Shown: positions 9,201 to 15,540, counted from the first letter of the stretch. The stretch: DNA of 17,536 nucleotides from Saprospiraceae bacterium (GCA_020628755.1 JAHDEQ010000009.1:12420-29955), one strand, 5' to 3'. Notes: generated from the sequence alone by a model not told the origin. Numbers and translations: made by a program.

Positions 9201-10879
9201 GTAATAGCCAAGCTATATAGTCCACTGTTGTCCGTACTAGCCTGAATAGTTGGGTTGACAATAGCAGGATTGCTTAATCCATCGGCAGGGGTCCATTCAT
9301 AATTTAGTATTGTAAAATCTGGCCCTGTAGGGAATAATTCTAACATATCACCTTCACAAGCGGTTAAGGTGTCGCGTGGTATGCCATCGGATATATCGCT
9401 TAGGTCAACTACTTGGTCAACTGTTCTTGTACATCCATCATTGGAGGTAGCATTGAGAGTGATGGTTACGTTGTCGGTACCTGTAACGACAAAGGTAGGA
9501 TTGGCCTGCGTTGATGTTTGGCCATCGCTGGTTTCCCACATATAGTCAGTTATCATATTGAACTGGTCAGTAGAAACATTGTTGACTACAATTTCGACAC
9601 CATCTTCACATTTTAATAGATAAGTATCAAAATTGGGTTCAAGTGTAGCATTTCGTAAATTCAAAATCCACTCCAATGTGTCGGCACATTGGTCGCCAGG
9701 CTGAGAAATAAGTGTTACAACATACTGTCCAGTATCAGGATAGGTATAGCTTGGGTTCATGTCAGTTGAACTTGCGCTAGGATTTGTAGGGTCGCCAAAA
9801 TTCCAAATAAAATTATCGGCATCTAAACTTTCGTTGATAAAGTTAACTTGTAAGTCATCGCACTGAATATCAGGGTTGCCAATATCTGAAGTAATCTCAA
9901 TACATTCACCTACAATATATTGAAAATCACGGCGTGTTGTAGAAATCAAAACGCCTGTTTCTCTATCATATTCTTCTACACAAATACCTACTACAAACTG
10001 CCCTTTAATGGTCGGAGTACCCGTCAAAAATCCTGTAACAGGATCTATAAAGAGTGGATCGTCAGGGTTTCCTAGCATATCATCTGTACTAAAGGGAGGA
10101 AAGTAAACGATGTCATCATAAGGCGGATTGTTAGGTGGCTGAGGCTTAGGAATAGCTTTGGTTGCACCCAAGTTTGGATTGCACATACGGTAAACCAAGG
10201 AGTCACCATTGGCATCGGATGCCGAATGGTCAAAATCAATTGATCTGTTGATACATACAAAAATTGGAGGCCAATCATTGAAAATTGGAGAACTGTCGCA
10301 GCTATTTAAGGCTTCTTCGGTAACTCTTGCTGTATAAGTAGCACCTTGATCGGTTGGGGCAGGATTAGGAGTATTACCAATGTTTACGATAGCAGCGTTG
10401 CGACAACAACGCTGATAAGCCAACAAATAACCACCTGTACGGAAAGGTAAATTGATAGTATCAACATAAATAGTACGGTGAATACAAACAGGATCTACGA
10501 TTTCTAAACAAGGATTGATAGCCTCAATATCCAGAGTGTCATTTATAGCAGGGTCAAAGTCAATTCGGACTTCGTCTATGAGTTGATTGATACCCAACTG
10601 TCCTGTAGTACCATCAAAAATACCAATAGATGCAGGGTCGTCAAACTGAGCAACACCTGTAAGGCAATCTCGATAGACAGTAAGTGTGATTTTGTATTGG
10701 TTGTCACCAAGACATTCGTAGTACAACTCTCCACCTACGATGTGAGTTGCTTGTGAAGGTAGTGCAAAGAATAGCAAAAAGGCTATACCCATTGCACGTA
10801 AAATGCCATTTTGCAATTGTGTTTTTGCAAAATGCTTGATTTGGGAGATATATCTATAGTTCATTTTATTAAAATTCAT
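2990..10879 (-). CDS. Giant T9SS-secreted PKD/Ig-like surface adhesin with type B (CHU_C) sorting domain
   Basis: A 2629-residue secreted protein rich in Asp, Asn and Thr. The signal peptide ends near SQA44 before THIVGGE, after a long basic n-region (ATG codons at residues 1, 6 and 30; the first is preferred because the third would lose the positive charges). Residues 45-335 form the THIVGGELYYECLG/YQRCCRN domain common in Bacteroidota giant proteins. Residues 338-2440 are PKD domains (WNFGD, WDFGDG, WDFGNG) alternating with Ig-like domains ending in GC motifs, arranged as about four repeats of a five-domain unit. One more Ig-like domain (2443-2535) precedes the gliding-motility-type C-terminal domain at 2536-2629 (FFPNAFSPNGD, YNRWGQKVYE, GSWDGTFKGE). 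Known biology of this domain is export through the T9SS and surface display. It is last in the operon, 43 bp after the PorE-like gene. Adhesion or motility is inferred. It is not clearly SprB itself. Confidence 0.93.
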   Translation of the reverse strand: MNFNKMNYRYISQIKHFAKTQLQNGILRAMGIAFLLFFALPSQATHIVGGELYYECLGDNQYKITLTVYRDCLTGVAQFDDPASIGIFDGTTGQLGINQLIDEVRIDFDPAINDTLDIEAINPCLEIVDPVCIHRTIYVDTINLPFRTGGYLLAYQRCCRNAAIVNIGNTPNPAPTDQGATYTARVTEEALNSCDSSPIFNDWPPIFVCINRSIDFDHSASDANGDSLVYRMCNPNLGATKAIPKPQPPNNPPYDDIVYFPPFSTDDMLGNPDDPLFIDPVTGFLTGTPTIKGQFVVGICVEEYDRETGVLISTTRRDFQYIVGECIEITSDIGNPDIQCDDLQVNFINESLDADNFIWNFGDPTNPSASSTDMNPSYTYPDTGQYVVTLISQPGDQCADTLEWILNLRNATLEPNFDTYLLKCEDGVEIVVNNVSTDQFNMITDYMWETSDGQTSTQANPTFVVTGTDNVTITLNATSNDGCTRTVDQVVDLSDISDGIPRDTLTACEGDMLELFPTGPDFTILNYEWTPADGLSNPAIVNPTIQASTDNSGLYSLAITSGNSSCISQIEKYIQVSDINNVDIGATVTNTTDGSTTSVVDTDVVVTCNDETVTLTTTNISTNVTSYVWSTDAGNVPANADGSINVAPDGATTYTVVITDELGCTASNQITVNPNPVNIQVDEITNINTGGGGINDVTGDGILDLCPDQVGSLNASNFSADNNLTYTWTGDTQIITAGINSSNPTITANEADGVFNLTVTATNADGCSQSVDVPVEIHGIPEIDVEVEFTDMTTNTTTTITEVDEIVVCGDETALLSITSVTTLESDVNYTWYDSNGEIAGMNGDLLVITPNGEETYTLIATNAAGCTSETSFSISGSPVNVVIEETDDNLTNGSGLTDLDGDGTLDLCIGNPAALTVVNNDPNDINTYVWTGDTQILVDPTVQSPAIDWNIEGVYTLMLETTNQYGCTQNDVVLIQVHDSPDIDIDVTITDTVTGEDTTITGQDVITSCDDGLIILNTTGITSTSIDASIEWFDENGNSLGIDDNITVDPDGEETFSVVATDRFGCPTTTQVTIQGSPIDITIEQTVTDTDGNGFPDLDVNGDGSLDLCPNENFPITVTNNDTEQTLTYNWSVSDASVNIFGQNSANPAFEPTQAGTYEITVETINQWGCSEVNTIPITVLSDQQPNVNSVLQDCIGLTMNFDVNNPNAGYYTWDFGDGTILPGTEAPSHTYDMPGTYTVNLTPIADLSCLTPISQEVTVDDSVVEIGFDFVYTDCGPDGVTISFTDESNTSQGAITFWNWDFGNGMTSTEQNPSITTSDTELTVTLMITNDTGCDGSNVESLTVSPTQLIDTPSDLVSCFGDAPIELNPNANPDYTYTWDNGIGNEANPSIDPATTTTYNVTITNNSGSALCEVTQSITVQTSDEIGIVLDATGNNSGTFEIDNTVESNTITTCDDEQVNVTTTTTTGNQTDYTFEWNPQPSDATDFVVGVDGSQTFSLTVTDELGCTETTSLTVQGGPVDIEIEQTSVTNVDGGNTAVVNVDDDGNMDIDMCLGTSFTLNVINLDANDVLTYNWTGDIIEPGTENLANPTLNPSEPGVYSISLVTTNQFGCEQIDEIPVTVVDPNEVLAFEVEKECDGVTFNFTNNGSNEFDYIWTFDDPSNPSLEVTTNDAVYVYGVVGDYDVSLAIDVNLACVEPATQQVSVFDPILTAAFSYELVDCGPDGTTILFVDQSENPDNNTTGIGWVINGTEYSGETVEITFEESTDIDVIQTLTTAADCQTTSEESGLELDIIDAPNVPQDALTHCQNDTGIELNPGGNPDYSYSWAPAAGLSCTDCPNPMADPDLTTTYSVTITNNNSFLPCTLTEEVTLDVPTTIELELVDDFEIDCADATQLTVGSNIDVTFEWFENGTPIPNSDNDEIDIMPSGPVTYTVVATDAASGCSEEAAVTVTGTGLEVALDDETYICQDNLGQITVTSADPNDILTYEWEGTGNIEIIQEEDNSIFITTSQPGADTYTVTVSNQFGCTSVQSIDAVVLSEPQAPNLGQCEGMTVTFENADDPNAPYYIWDFGDGSPTVTGQVSPTHTYAETGDFDVTATLPNGDECYDNIALTANVNDETLEPAFNLGFADDCADIATVTFNNESISGNQGNIDSLLWDFGMFGTSNETNPTFEVEDSGTVTGTLTVFTDAGCEETVAINEPIEIINEVVDVPDLAACIDTDGTLNANPEDGYSYVWEGLDGESPSVLVNGEAVYTVTITNTAQECTSVQMVNVDNHDVISLDINDGMDAINECEEVDVVLTANTASPATIEWSNNETGSSIVVSTGDGTTGEASYTATATDANGCTETDVITVENHSIALDFDVPQDYSCEGGTALPEITAVPEPQSAQDNLTFNWSGGPLEDGTTSSPILMPTETTTYMVEVSNEFGCPFEEEFVINVSDVEATVLQEGIIASEDTIFIGNDVELDVILGDYEYDWNGDGVIENPMDDTNATATPTASGEATYQVFVTDINTPECSTTAAVTITVLQRTCDEPFIFFPNAFSPNGDSENDVLRLRYNPTHVTDASWAIYNRWGQKVYETNDLNGSWDGTFKGEAVAPDVYGFWLRTACSNGEEFHKQGNVTVLK
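3553..9868 (-). repeat. Four-copy five-domain supermodule within the adhesin
   Basis: The protein repeats the order A (PKD with WDFGD), B (second PKD), C (domain opening P..L..C and containing LNP....Y.Y.W), D (Ig-like, opening C.DE and closing D..GC) and E (Ig-like, LTY.W.G and NQFGC). Copies start near residues 338, 1183, 1630 and 2048. The first is about 850 residues because D-E occurs three times; the others are about 395-440. The copies are diverged, so this is old duplication apart from the D-E pairs of the first copy. In copy 3 the B domain has lost its WDFG motif. Confidence 0.75.
7333..9148 (-). repeat. Three tandem ~609-bp D-E domain pairs
   Basis: These code for residues about 578-1183. 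Each pair is about 203 residues: an Ig-like domain starting with a C.DE strand, a linker with a GDG calcium-like loop ending DLC, and an Ig-like domain with YVW/YTW/YNW and GC near its end. The first two copies retain DNA similarity: 19 of 22 bases match between 8069-8090 and 8678-8699, exactly 609 bp apart. Confidence 0.75.
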
Positions 10880-10922
10880 GTTTAAACTACTTTAGTTAGT
10901 TTCTTCAAGATTTTATCGTGTT

Positions 10923-13376
10923 CTAATTGCCGAGTTTTTCTTGGCCTTCGACTTTTATTTCAATAATTTCTACTCTTCGTTCTAAAGAAGCTGCTGGGCT
11001 ATAAATAGAGTTTCGTTTGTCACTTGGACTATCACTGATACCTGCAGCCGCTTGGGTTTCACCAAAAGGTGCTTGTGTTATTTTGAGTCTTCCATCTCTA
11101 ATGAAAGATTCTAAAACACCACTATGGCAAGACTTGAAGTGATTCAAGATACTGCTAATACGACGCTTGGTCAGTGCTTCATTGTACGAACTCGTTGCAA
11201 GTGGACTAGCAAAACCTCGAATCATCAACTCGGCTGTATTACCTTGTTGGATATAACGAATTAAGTAATCATCAAAATTTAGGAGTGTATCAATACCTAC
11301 TTGAACTGTATTTCTAAAGAAGTTATCAATTTCTTGGTCTGTAACAATTCGTTGTTCGCCTCTCAATCCTTTACCATACTCAGCTTTGAATGTAGATTTT
11401 CTTGCTAGATAAGCACTTGTAGTTTGAGGATAAGTCTTAGAAGTATAAGTACGAGTCGTTTTTTTATCAGGCTCGTCATTATCAAAGTAAAGCGGCATAG
11501 GCAAGTATTTGTCTAGGCGTTCTTTGGTAACGGGTATTTTTCTAAGATTGATGTTTTCGGTCAAATGCGTATCTTCAAATATTTCTTGTATCGTGACTTT
11601 TCGTTTTTCTGGATAATAGTCTGGGTGTGAAATAGCCAATTCGTAGCAATTGTCAGGATTGATTTCTTCATCAAAAAAGAAATCATTTTTGCTTGCATTG
11701 GTCAAGTCGGCTATAAAATTGCCCTTGCAATCCAATAACTTTATAGTTGCACCTCTTACAGGAGCATTATCTTCTGAATCAAAAGTAAATGCTGTCAAAT
11801 CTACAAGCAATGGGCGAAGGTAAAGTTTACCTTCGAGCGTTTCAGGATTGGCAAAATCAGCTGTAGAAATCGAAATTGTATCTGAAGAGTAGTTGGGCTT
11901 TTTGGCAATAACGACGTAATCTTTATATTTTTCGACACCAAAGGTGTATTCGTTATTATCGGCTTTAGAATCTTCTTTTAAGATATTTTCTAATTCGATT
12001 AATTGCACAGAAGTACCATTGAGTGGTAGTTGCGTTTTTTTGTTAAAAGTCAAAGCTAAAATATCAATCATGGCAGGCGCGATATCTACTTCGTAGATGT
12101 CGTTGCAGCAAGCCTCCCGACTTTTGTCAATAAAAGCAGAACCTAAGCGATTTGACGCAAAATAGGCTTTACTTTCATCTTCATTCAAGGTAAAGTACAA
12201 GTCATTATAACTACTATTGAGTGGAAAACCCAAATGCTCTATCTCTCCCCAAGCAGCACCTTTCATTTGACTTTTGAAAACGTCAAAGCCACCCAAGTTT
12301 TGGTGTCCTTGAGAACTAAAGTATATTGTTTTACTAGCTTGGTGAAAAAATGGCGTATATTCATCCATTGCCGTATTGATGGTAGCTAAGTTTTGAGGTG
12401 CACCAAAATTGCCATTGTTGTCAATTTCTGAATACCAAACGTCGTGTCCGCCTTTGCCACCTGTACGATCCGAAACAAAATAAAGTACCTCTTGATTGGT
12501 AGCACTATTTACACCAATATTGGGTTGCGTAGAAGTCGTACCAATCACATTGATTGGTTCGGGTAGGCGTACCGCACCAGCCCAAGAGCCATCGCTGTTT
12601 ACATTGCGGTAGTAGATTTCGCAAGGAATCTTTGCCGCTTCTGCATAATCACAAATGGTGTAATAGATACGAGAGTTATCGGAGTTAAAACAAACATTGG
12701 ATGTATGCTTCAAATCAGAGTTGAAGTTGTTTTCAATAACTTTGCCCATACCACCTTCTTCTGAAGTCAATACTTTGGTGATATGACGAGTTGGATATTG
12801 GTCATCTTTGGCTTTTTCAAAGCGCAAAGAAGCGTAGTATAAGGTGTTGTCCATCATAAATGGACTAATTTCGTTGTACTCAGAGTTGACTTCATCGCCC
12901 AACCGCTTGATGTACATTTCGTCCACTGGCGACTCTATAGTGCTAGAAGCCCACTTCAAATATTCCAACTCTTGTTGAGCTTGCACATACGTTTCGTCTT
13001 GTGCGCTTGCATTGTTGATATAGCGTTGAAATAATGCACTGGCTTCGTCGTATTTTCCTAGATTTTTTTTGATGCTTGCCAACCAAAAATCTGTTTTCGG
13101 AAAATTTGCTTTTTCAGAACTGTTGGCCACTCTTTCGTACGAACGCTCGGCAGTATTGTAAGCATTGAAATTGCGTGCAGATTCGGCGTGGTTGTAATAA
13201 GTCTCAATGTTAGAAGAATCTACATCGAGTATGACATCATAATGCGCTAGAGCTGCATAATAGTCTTTCATTAAAAAAGCCTTTAGGGCTTCTTTTTTAT
13301 ATTGGCGTAGGGTTTGAGCTTCGCCAATCGAAGCACAACCTACTAAGGTTATTAGGATAATGATAAGTTTTTTCAT
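10923..13376 (-). CDS. PorE-like T9SS-associated protein (TPR, beta-propeller, CRD x2, OmpA_C)
   Basis: An 817-residue envelope protein. The N-terminus MKKLIIILITLVGC fits a lipobox (Leu11-Val12-Gly13-Cys14), although signal peptidase I cleavage after GEA20 is also possible. TPR-like helices (about 22-150) are followed by PD40/WD40-type propeller blades (about 165-425; ISPFMMDNTLYYAS, EVLYFVSDR, KTIYFSSQG, KAYFASNR), two carboxypeptidase-regulatory-like sandwiches (about 434-510 and 525-605) and an OmpA_C-like domain (about 635-810). That domain begins LPMPLYFDND, has a roughly 60-residue insertion, and continues RGFASPLATSSYNEALTKRR. This domain order is that of Porphyromonas PorE, a T9SS component. 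The diaminopimelate-binding Asp of OmpA_C is Ser724, while Arg739 is kept. It lies between the PorP/SprF gene (78 bp) and the giant adhesin (43 bp), so it probably serves that adhesin. Many Bacteroidota carry several paralogs, so it need not be the core PorE. Confidence 0.88.
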   Translation of the reverse strand: MKKLIIILITLVGCASIGEAQTLRQYKKEALKAFLMKDYYAALAHYDVILDVDSSNIETYYNHAESARNFNAYNTAERSYERVANSSEKANFPKTDFWLASIKKNLGKYDEASALFQRYINNASAQDETYVQAQQELEYLKWASSTIESPVDEMYIKRLGDEVNSEYNEISPFMMDNTLYYASLRFEKAKDDQYPTRHITKVLTSEEGGMGKVIENNFNSDLKHTSNVCFNSDNSRIYYTICDYAEAAKIPCEIYYRNVNSDGSWAGAVRLPEPINVIGTTSTQPNIGVNSATNQEVLYFVSDRTGGKGGHDVWYSEIDNNGNFGAPQNLATINTAMDEYTPFFHQASKTIYFSSQGHQNLGGFDVFKSQMKGAAWGEIEHLGFPLNSSYNDLYFTLNEDESKAYFASNRLGSAFIDKSREACCNDIYEVDIAPAMIDILALTFNKKTQLPLNGTSVQLIELENILKEDSKADNNEYTFGVEKYKDYVVIAKKPNYSSDTISISTADFANPETLEGKLYLRPLLVDLTAFTFDSEDNAPVRGATIKLLDCKGNFIADLTNASKNDFFFDEEINPDNCYELAISHPDYYPEKRKVTIQEIFEDTHLTENINLRKIPVTKERLDKYLPMPLYFDNDEPDKKTTRTYTSKTYPQTTSAYLARKSTFKAEYGKGLRGEQRIVTDQEIDNFFRNTVQVGIDTLLNFDDYLIRYIQQGNTAELMIRGFASPLATSSYNEALTKRRISSILNHFKSCHSGVLESFIRDGRLKITQAPFGETQAAAGISDSPSDKRNSIYSPAASLERRVEIIEIKVEGQEKLGN

Positions 13377-13429
13377 CTTAAAATTTTTGGATTTGTCGTT
13401 GATGTTTTACCAGATATTTAAGTAATGAA

Positions 13430-13453
13430 ATATTTGCCCGAAAGGGAAAATAT
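13430..13453 (-). promoter_or_regulatory. Intercistronic hairpin between the PorP/SprF and PorE-like genes
   Basis: A stem of 6 + 3 bp with one internal mismatch (13430-13439 with 13444-13453, loop 13440-13443) begins one base after the PorP/SprF stop codon. It lacks a clean T tract, so it is more like a processing or 3'-end-stabilising hairpin, or a leaky terminator, than a full terminator. It could set unequal expression of the two genes. Confidence 0.45.
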
Positions 13454-13454
13454 C

Positions 13455-14594
13455 TTAATAGATAGGGCAGATTTTGAATTCGCCCATTCTCACTTTGGTA
13501 ATAACATAAGTGATACTCATTTCTGGTCCTCCAAAGCCACGAGTACCTTGGAAACCATAGTCGAAGTTGAAATCCGATACATTGATATCGTAGCTCAAGC
13601 CAACATGCCACTGACGAAAATATAACTCTAACATAGGAGCAAAAGCATCCCAAGTCATACTATCGTTGAGTGGAGAAGTAGCAATGCGGCCAGCAATACC
13701 CAATTGAAGTGCGGTTTCTTGGGTACGAGTAATGTTAAGATGAAAACGTGCTGCAATAGAAGGTACAATTTCGGTATGTGGGCCTTGAAATTGTCCAGTA
13801 CCCATAAGCAAAAGGTCAAAACGTTTTCCAAAACCAATTGTACCTGTACCGTAGATATTGATACGGCGAGGTAGTGGCATATCAGGACTATTTTCTAAGA
13901 AAATACGGTTTGGCTCATTCAAGTGATGAATGGCTGCACCTAAGTCCAGTTTGGAACGTTTATTAGGGTTTTGGAAGTGATAGTTCAAACCGATAGACAT
14001 ATCAGCAAACTGCGCTCGTGTACCATCCATAGGCTCACGATTGGGCAGGTTGGGGTCAAAAATATCACCACCATACTGATTGTCAAATCGTAAATCAGAA
14101 AAATCAAATCCTAAAGAATAAAAAGCACCTTGCAAACCTACGGTAAGGAAGTGCTTTTTGGCCAATTGGTGCGTATAAGCACCATTGAGGCCAATATTGA
14201 GTGTTTTAAAATTGGAGTCACCCGCTTCATCGCTATTGATGATAAGTCCCACACCAAAAAGACTATTCTTCATTTTTGGATTAAAGAACTTGGTATCAAC
14301 AGCACCCGAAAAAGTCAGGTAGTTTACAGGCACTTTGTTCCACTGACTACGATAGTGTCCGTGAAAACGTGTGTCCCCATTGAAAACTGCCGTTAGGGCA
14401 GGATTGAGGTAAACCTGTGAGTTGTGAAACTGGCTCCAGTGAATATCTTGTGCACTGAGTTGGCACTGAATGACGAGAAAGGCAAACAATAGAAGGCCTT
14501 TGAGATGTAAAAAATGTTTCAAAGTTTTGAAATTTTTATTATAAAATGGGATTAATAATGTCCGCAATATTACGCATGGAATTTTTGCATTCAT
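13455..14594 (-). CDS. PorP/SprF-family T9SS outer-membrane protein
   Basis: A predicted outer-membrane beta-barrel. From the ATG at 14594 it has 379 residues. The signal sequence (hydrophobic 34-43, cleavage after LSA48) precedes the family signature QDIHWSQFHNSQVYLNPA (49-66) and RSQWNKVP; amphipathic strands with GVGLIINSDEAG, YTHQLAKKHFLTVGLQGAFY and a terminal YVITKVR follow. PorP and SprF act with the T9SS; in Flavobacterium, SprF-like proteins are needed for export of type B CTD proteins such as SprB, and the adhesin two genes downstream has that CTD. The n-region is long (33 residues). A TTG at 14522 would give a compact signal peptide (LKHFLHLKG then the hydrophobic core), so the start is uncertain. 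It is the first gene of the operon, behind an operator-like palindrome. Confidence 0.92.
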   Translation of the reverse strand: MNAKIPCVILRTLLIPFYNKNFKTLKHFLHLKGLLLFAFLVIQCQLSAQDIHWSQFHNSQVYLNPALTAVFNGDTRFHGHYRSQWNKVPVNYLTFSGAVDTKFFNPKMKNSLFGVGLIINSDEAGDSNFKTLNIGLNGAYTHQLAKKHFLTVGLQGAFYSLGFDFSDLRFDNQYGGDIFDPNLPNREPMDGTRAQFADMSIGLNYHFQNPNKRSKLDLGAAIHHLNEPNRIFLENSPDMPLPRRINIYGTGTIGFGKRFDLLLMGTGQFQGPHTEIVPSIAARFHLNITRTQETALQLGIAGRIATSPLNDSMTWDAFAPMLELYFRQWHVGLSYDINVSDFNFDYGFQGTRGFGGPEMSITYVITKVRMGEFKICPIY

Positions 14595-14617
14595 TATCAA
14601 ATGTTATGTATCCAAGC

Positions 14618-14623
14618 ATTATA
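14618..14623 (-). promoter_or_regulatory. Candidate -10 hexamer of the PorP-adhesin operon
   Basis: TATAAT on the - strand lies 23 bp upstream of the ATG at 14594 and 17 bp from a perfect palindrome that occupies the -35 position. Bacteroidota housekeeping promoters usually read TAnnTTTG at -7, which this does not match well, so the call is tentative. Confidence 0.3.
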
Positions 14624-14640
14624 TCACTTTGAAAACCTTG

Positions 14641-14662
14641 AACATAGTACTTGTACTATGTT
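14641..14662. promoter_or_regulatory. 22-bp perfect palindrome, operator candidate
   Basis: Arms AACATAGTAC and GTACTATGTT are exact reverse complements around a 2-base centre (TT). The dyad is the size expected for a homodimeric regulator and lies 47 bp upstream of the PorP/SprF ATG, where it would overlap the -35 region of the candidate promoter. As RNA it could form a 9-bp stem with a 4-base loop, but no T tract follows. Confidence 0.5.
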
Positions 14663-14849
14663 GTGTAATAAATCGGTTTAAAGGATTTTGCAAAAGTGCT
14701 AAGAGCAATAGAATACAATATAGTTCAATTGATTTCAGAACAACAAAGCGTTGTGTTAGGTAGCAGTGTAGGAGTAATTCGTTTAGTTTCAAGTATTACT
14801 AAGAAGACAGGCATCTGCTTAGATTTTAGGTCTCATACTATCTGTAGTG

Positions 14850-14869
14850 ACTAAATTTTTCAATTTAGT
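14850..14869. repeat. Inverted repeat, 8-bp arms
   Basis: ACTAAATT (14850-14857) and AATTTAGT (14862-14869) are exact reverse complements around a 4-base spacer. No T tract or gene end is adjacent. Confidence 0.4.
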
Positions 14870-15050
14870 ATAGTTCTATTATAATGTTAAAGTTACAGTA
14901 TAAAAAAAAGCAACTTTCGATTTACCTGCAGACCTATTTACGTAGCAGAAGCAGGTTTTGTTTTCACCAATTATTTGGTTTATGATTATTGACAAGTGAC
15001 TTATATCTATAAATCGGCGAAAGTGAAAGTTTTTTCTAAGATTTCTACAG

Positions 15051-15074
15051 ATACAATACATTCATGTATTGTAT
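15051..15074. repeat. 24-bp perfect palindrome, 11-bp arms
   Basis: ATACAATACAT and ATGTATTGTAT are exact reverse complements with a 2-base centre (TC). This has the same geometry as the palindrome at 14641-14662 but a different sequence. It is about 460 bp upstream of the PorP/SprF ATG and 490 bp past the OmpA stop, so its target is unclear. Confidence 0.45.
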
Positions 15075-15500
15075 TGATAAAATGTTTAGGTTAAAATAGC
15101 GAAGATTCGTTTATGTGGAGTAATCGGAGTCAACCCAATAGAATGCTATATTGCAAATTGCATTTGCATCATGTTGACTAATCACACCATAACTACTGCC
15201 TCTTTTGACGAATTTTTAATAGCAAAAGTGACATATAGATTATTTAAATTAGCCAAAATTCGCATACATTAGCTTGTACAGAAAACGTATAAGATTTGTC
15301 ATACGCTTCTTTTTTGTCAAAAGAGAACCAATATTGATAGTGGTGTAAATTTAAAGCATGGAGATTTAATGCAGCAAATACACCCTAGTAAAATTACAAA
15401 AGTATGTCGAATTAATATAATATCTAGGTGTATTTTCTTAAAACTAATAGCATTAACGCCAGTAAAATGGGAAAGATTGTATAAAATATCAATTGTTTTC

Positions 15501-15540
15501 AAAAAAAAATCCCCAAGTAGTATTGCTACTTGGGGATTTT
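15501..15540 (-). terminator. Intrinsic terminator of the OmpA/TSP3 gene
   Basis: A 15-bp stem (15506-15520 with 15526-15540, core ATCCCCAAGTAG / CTACTTGGGGAT) closes a 5-base loop. On the - strand it is followed by a run of nine T (A run at 15501-15509). It begins 25 bp after the stop codon of the gene ending at 15566. Confidence 0.92.

Larger units (their letters stand above)
14663..15500. other. Gene-poor, AT-rich intergenic region
   Basis: I see no convincing coding sequence, tRNA or other known RNA here. The only open frames are about 60 codons long and lack family features. The region holds perfect inverted repeats at 14850-14869 and 15051-15074, and a nested weak dyad at 15128-15179 (AGTCAAC ... 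GTTGACT, enclosing GCAAAT-TGC-ATTTGC). It could be the upstream regulatory region of the operon, a decayed gene, or the site of an unrecognised small RNA. Confidence 0.5.

Noticed and set aside
2990..10879. Identification of the giant protein as SprB
   Set aside because: It shares the type B sorting domain and the PorP/SprF neighbour, but I do not see the short SprB-type repeats; the body is PKD and Ig-like domains.
14924..14956. ACCTGC ... GCAGGT inverted repeat
   Set aside because: It has only 6-bp arms with a 21-base spacer; it is expected by chance at this length.
14879..15061. A 60-codon open frame on the - strand in the intergenic gap
   Set aside because: It has no recognisable motif, an AT-driven composition, no leader, and a start within the palindrome region.
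15317..15502. A 61-codon open frame on the - strand just before the terminator
   Set aside because: It is hydrophobic by composition only, has no family features, and its 5' end reaches into the terminator of the OmpA gene.
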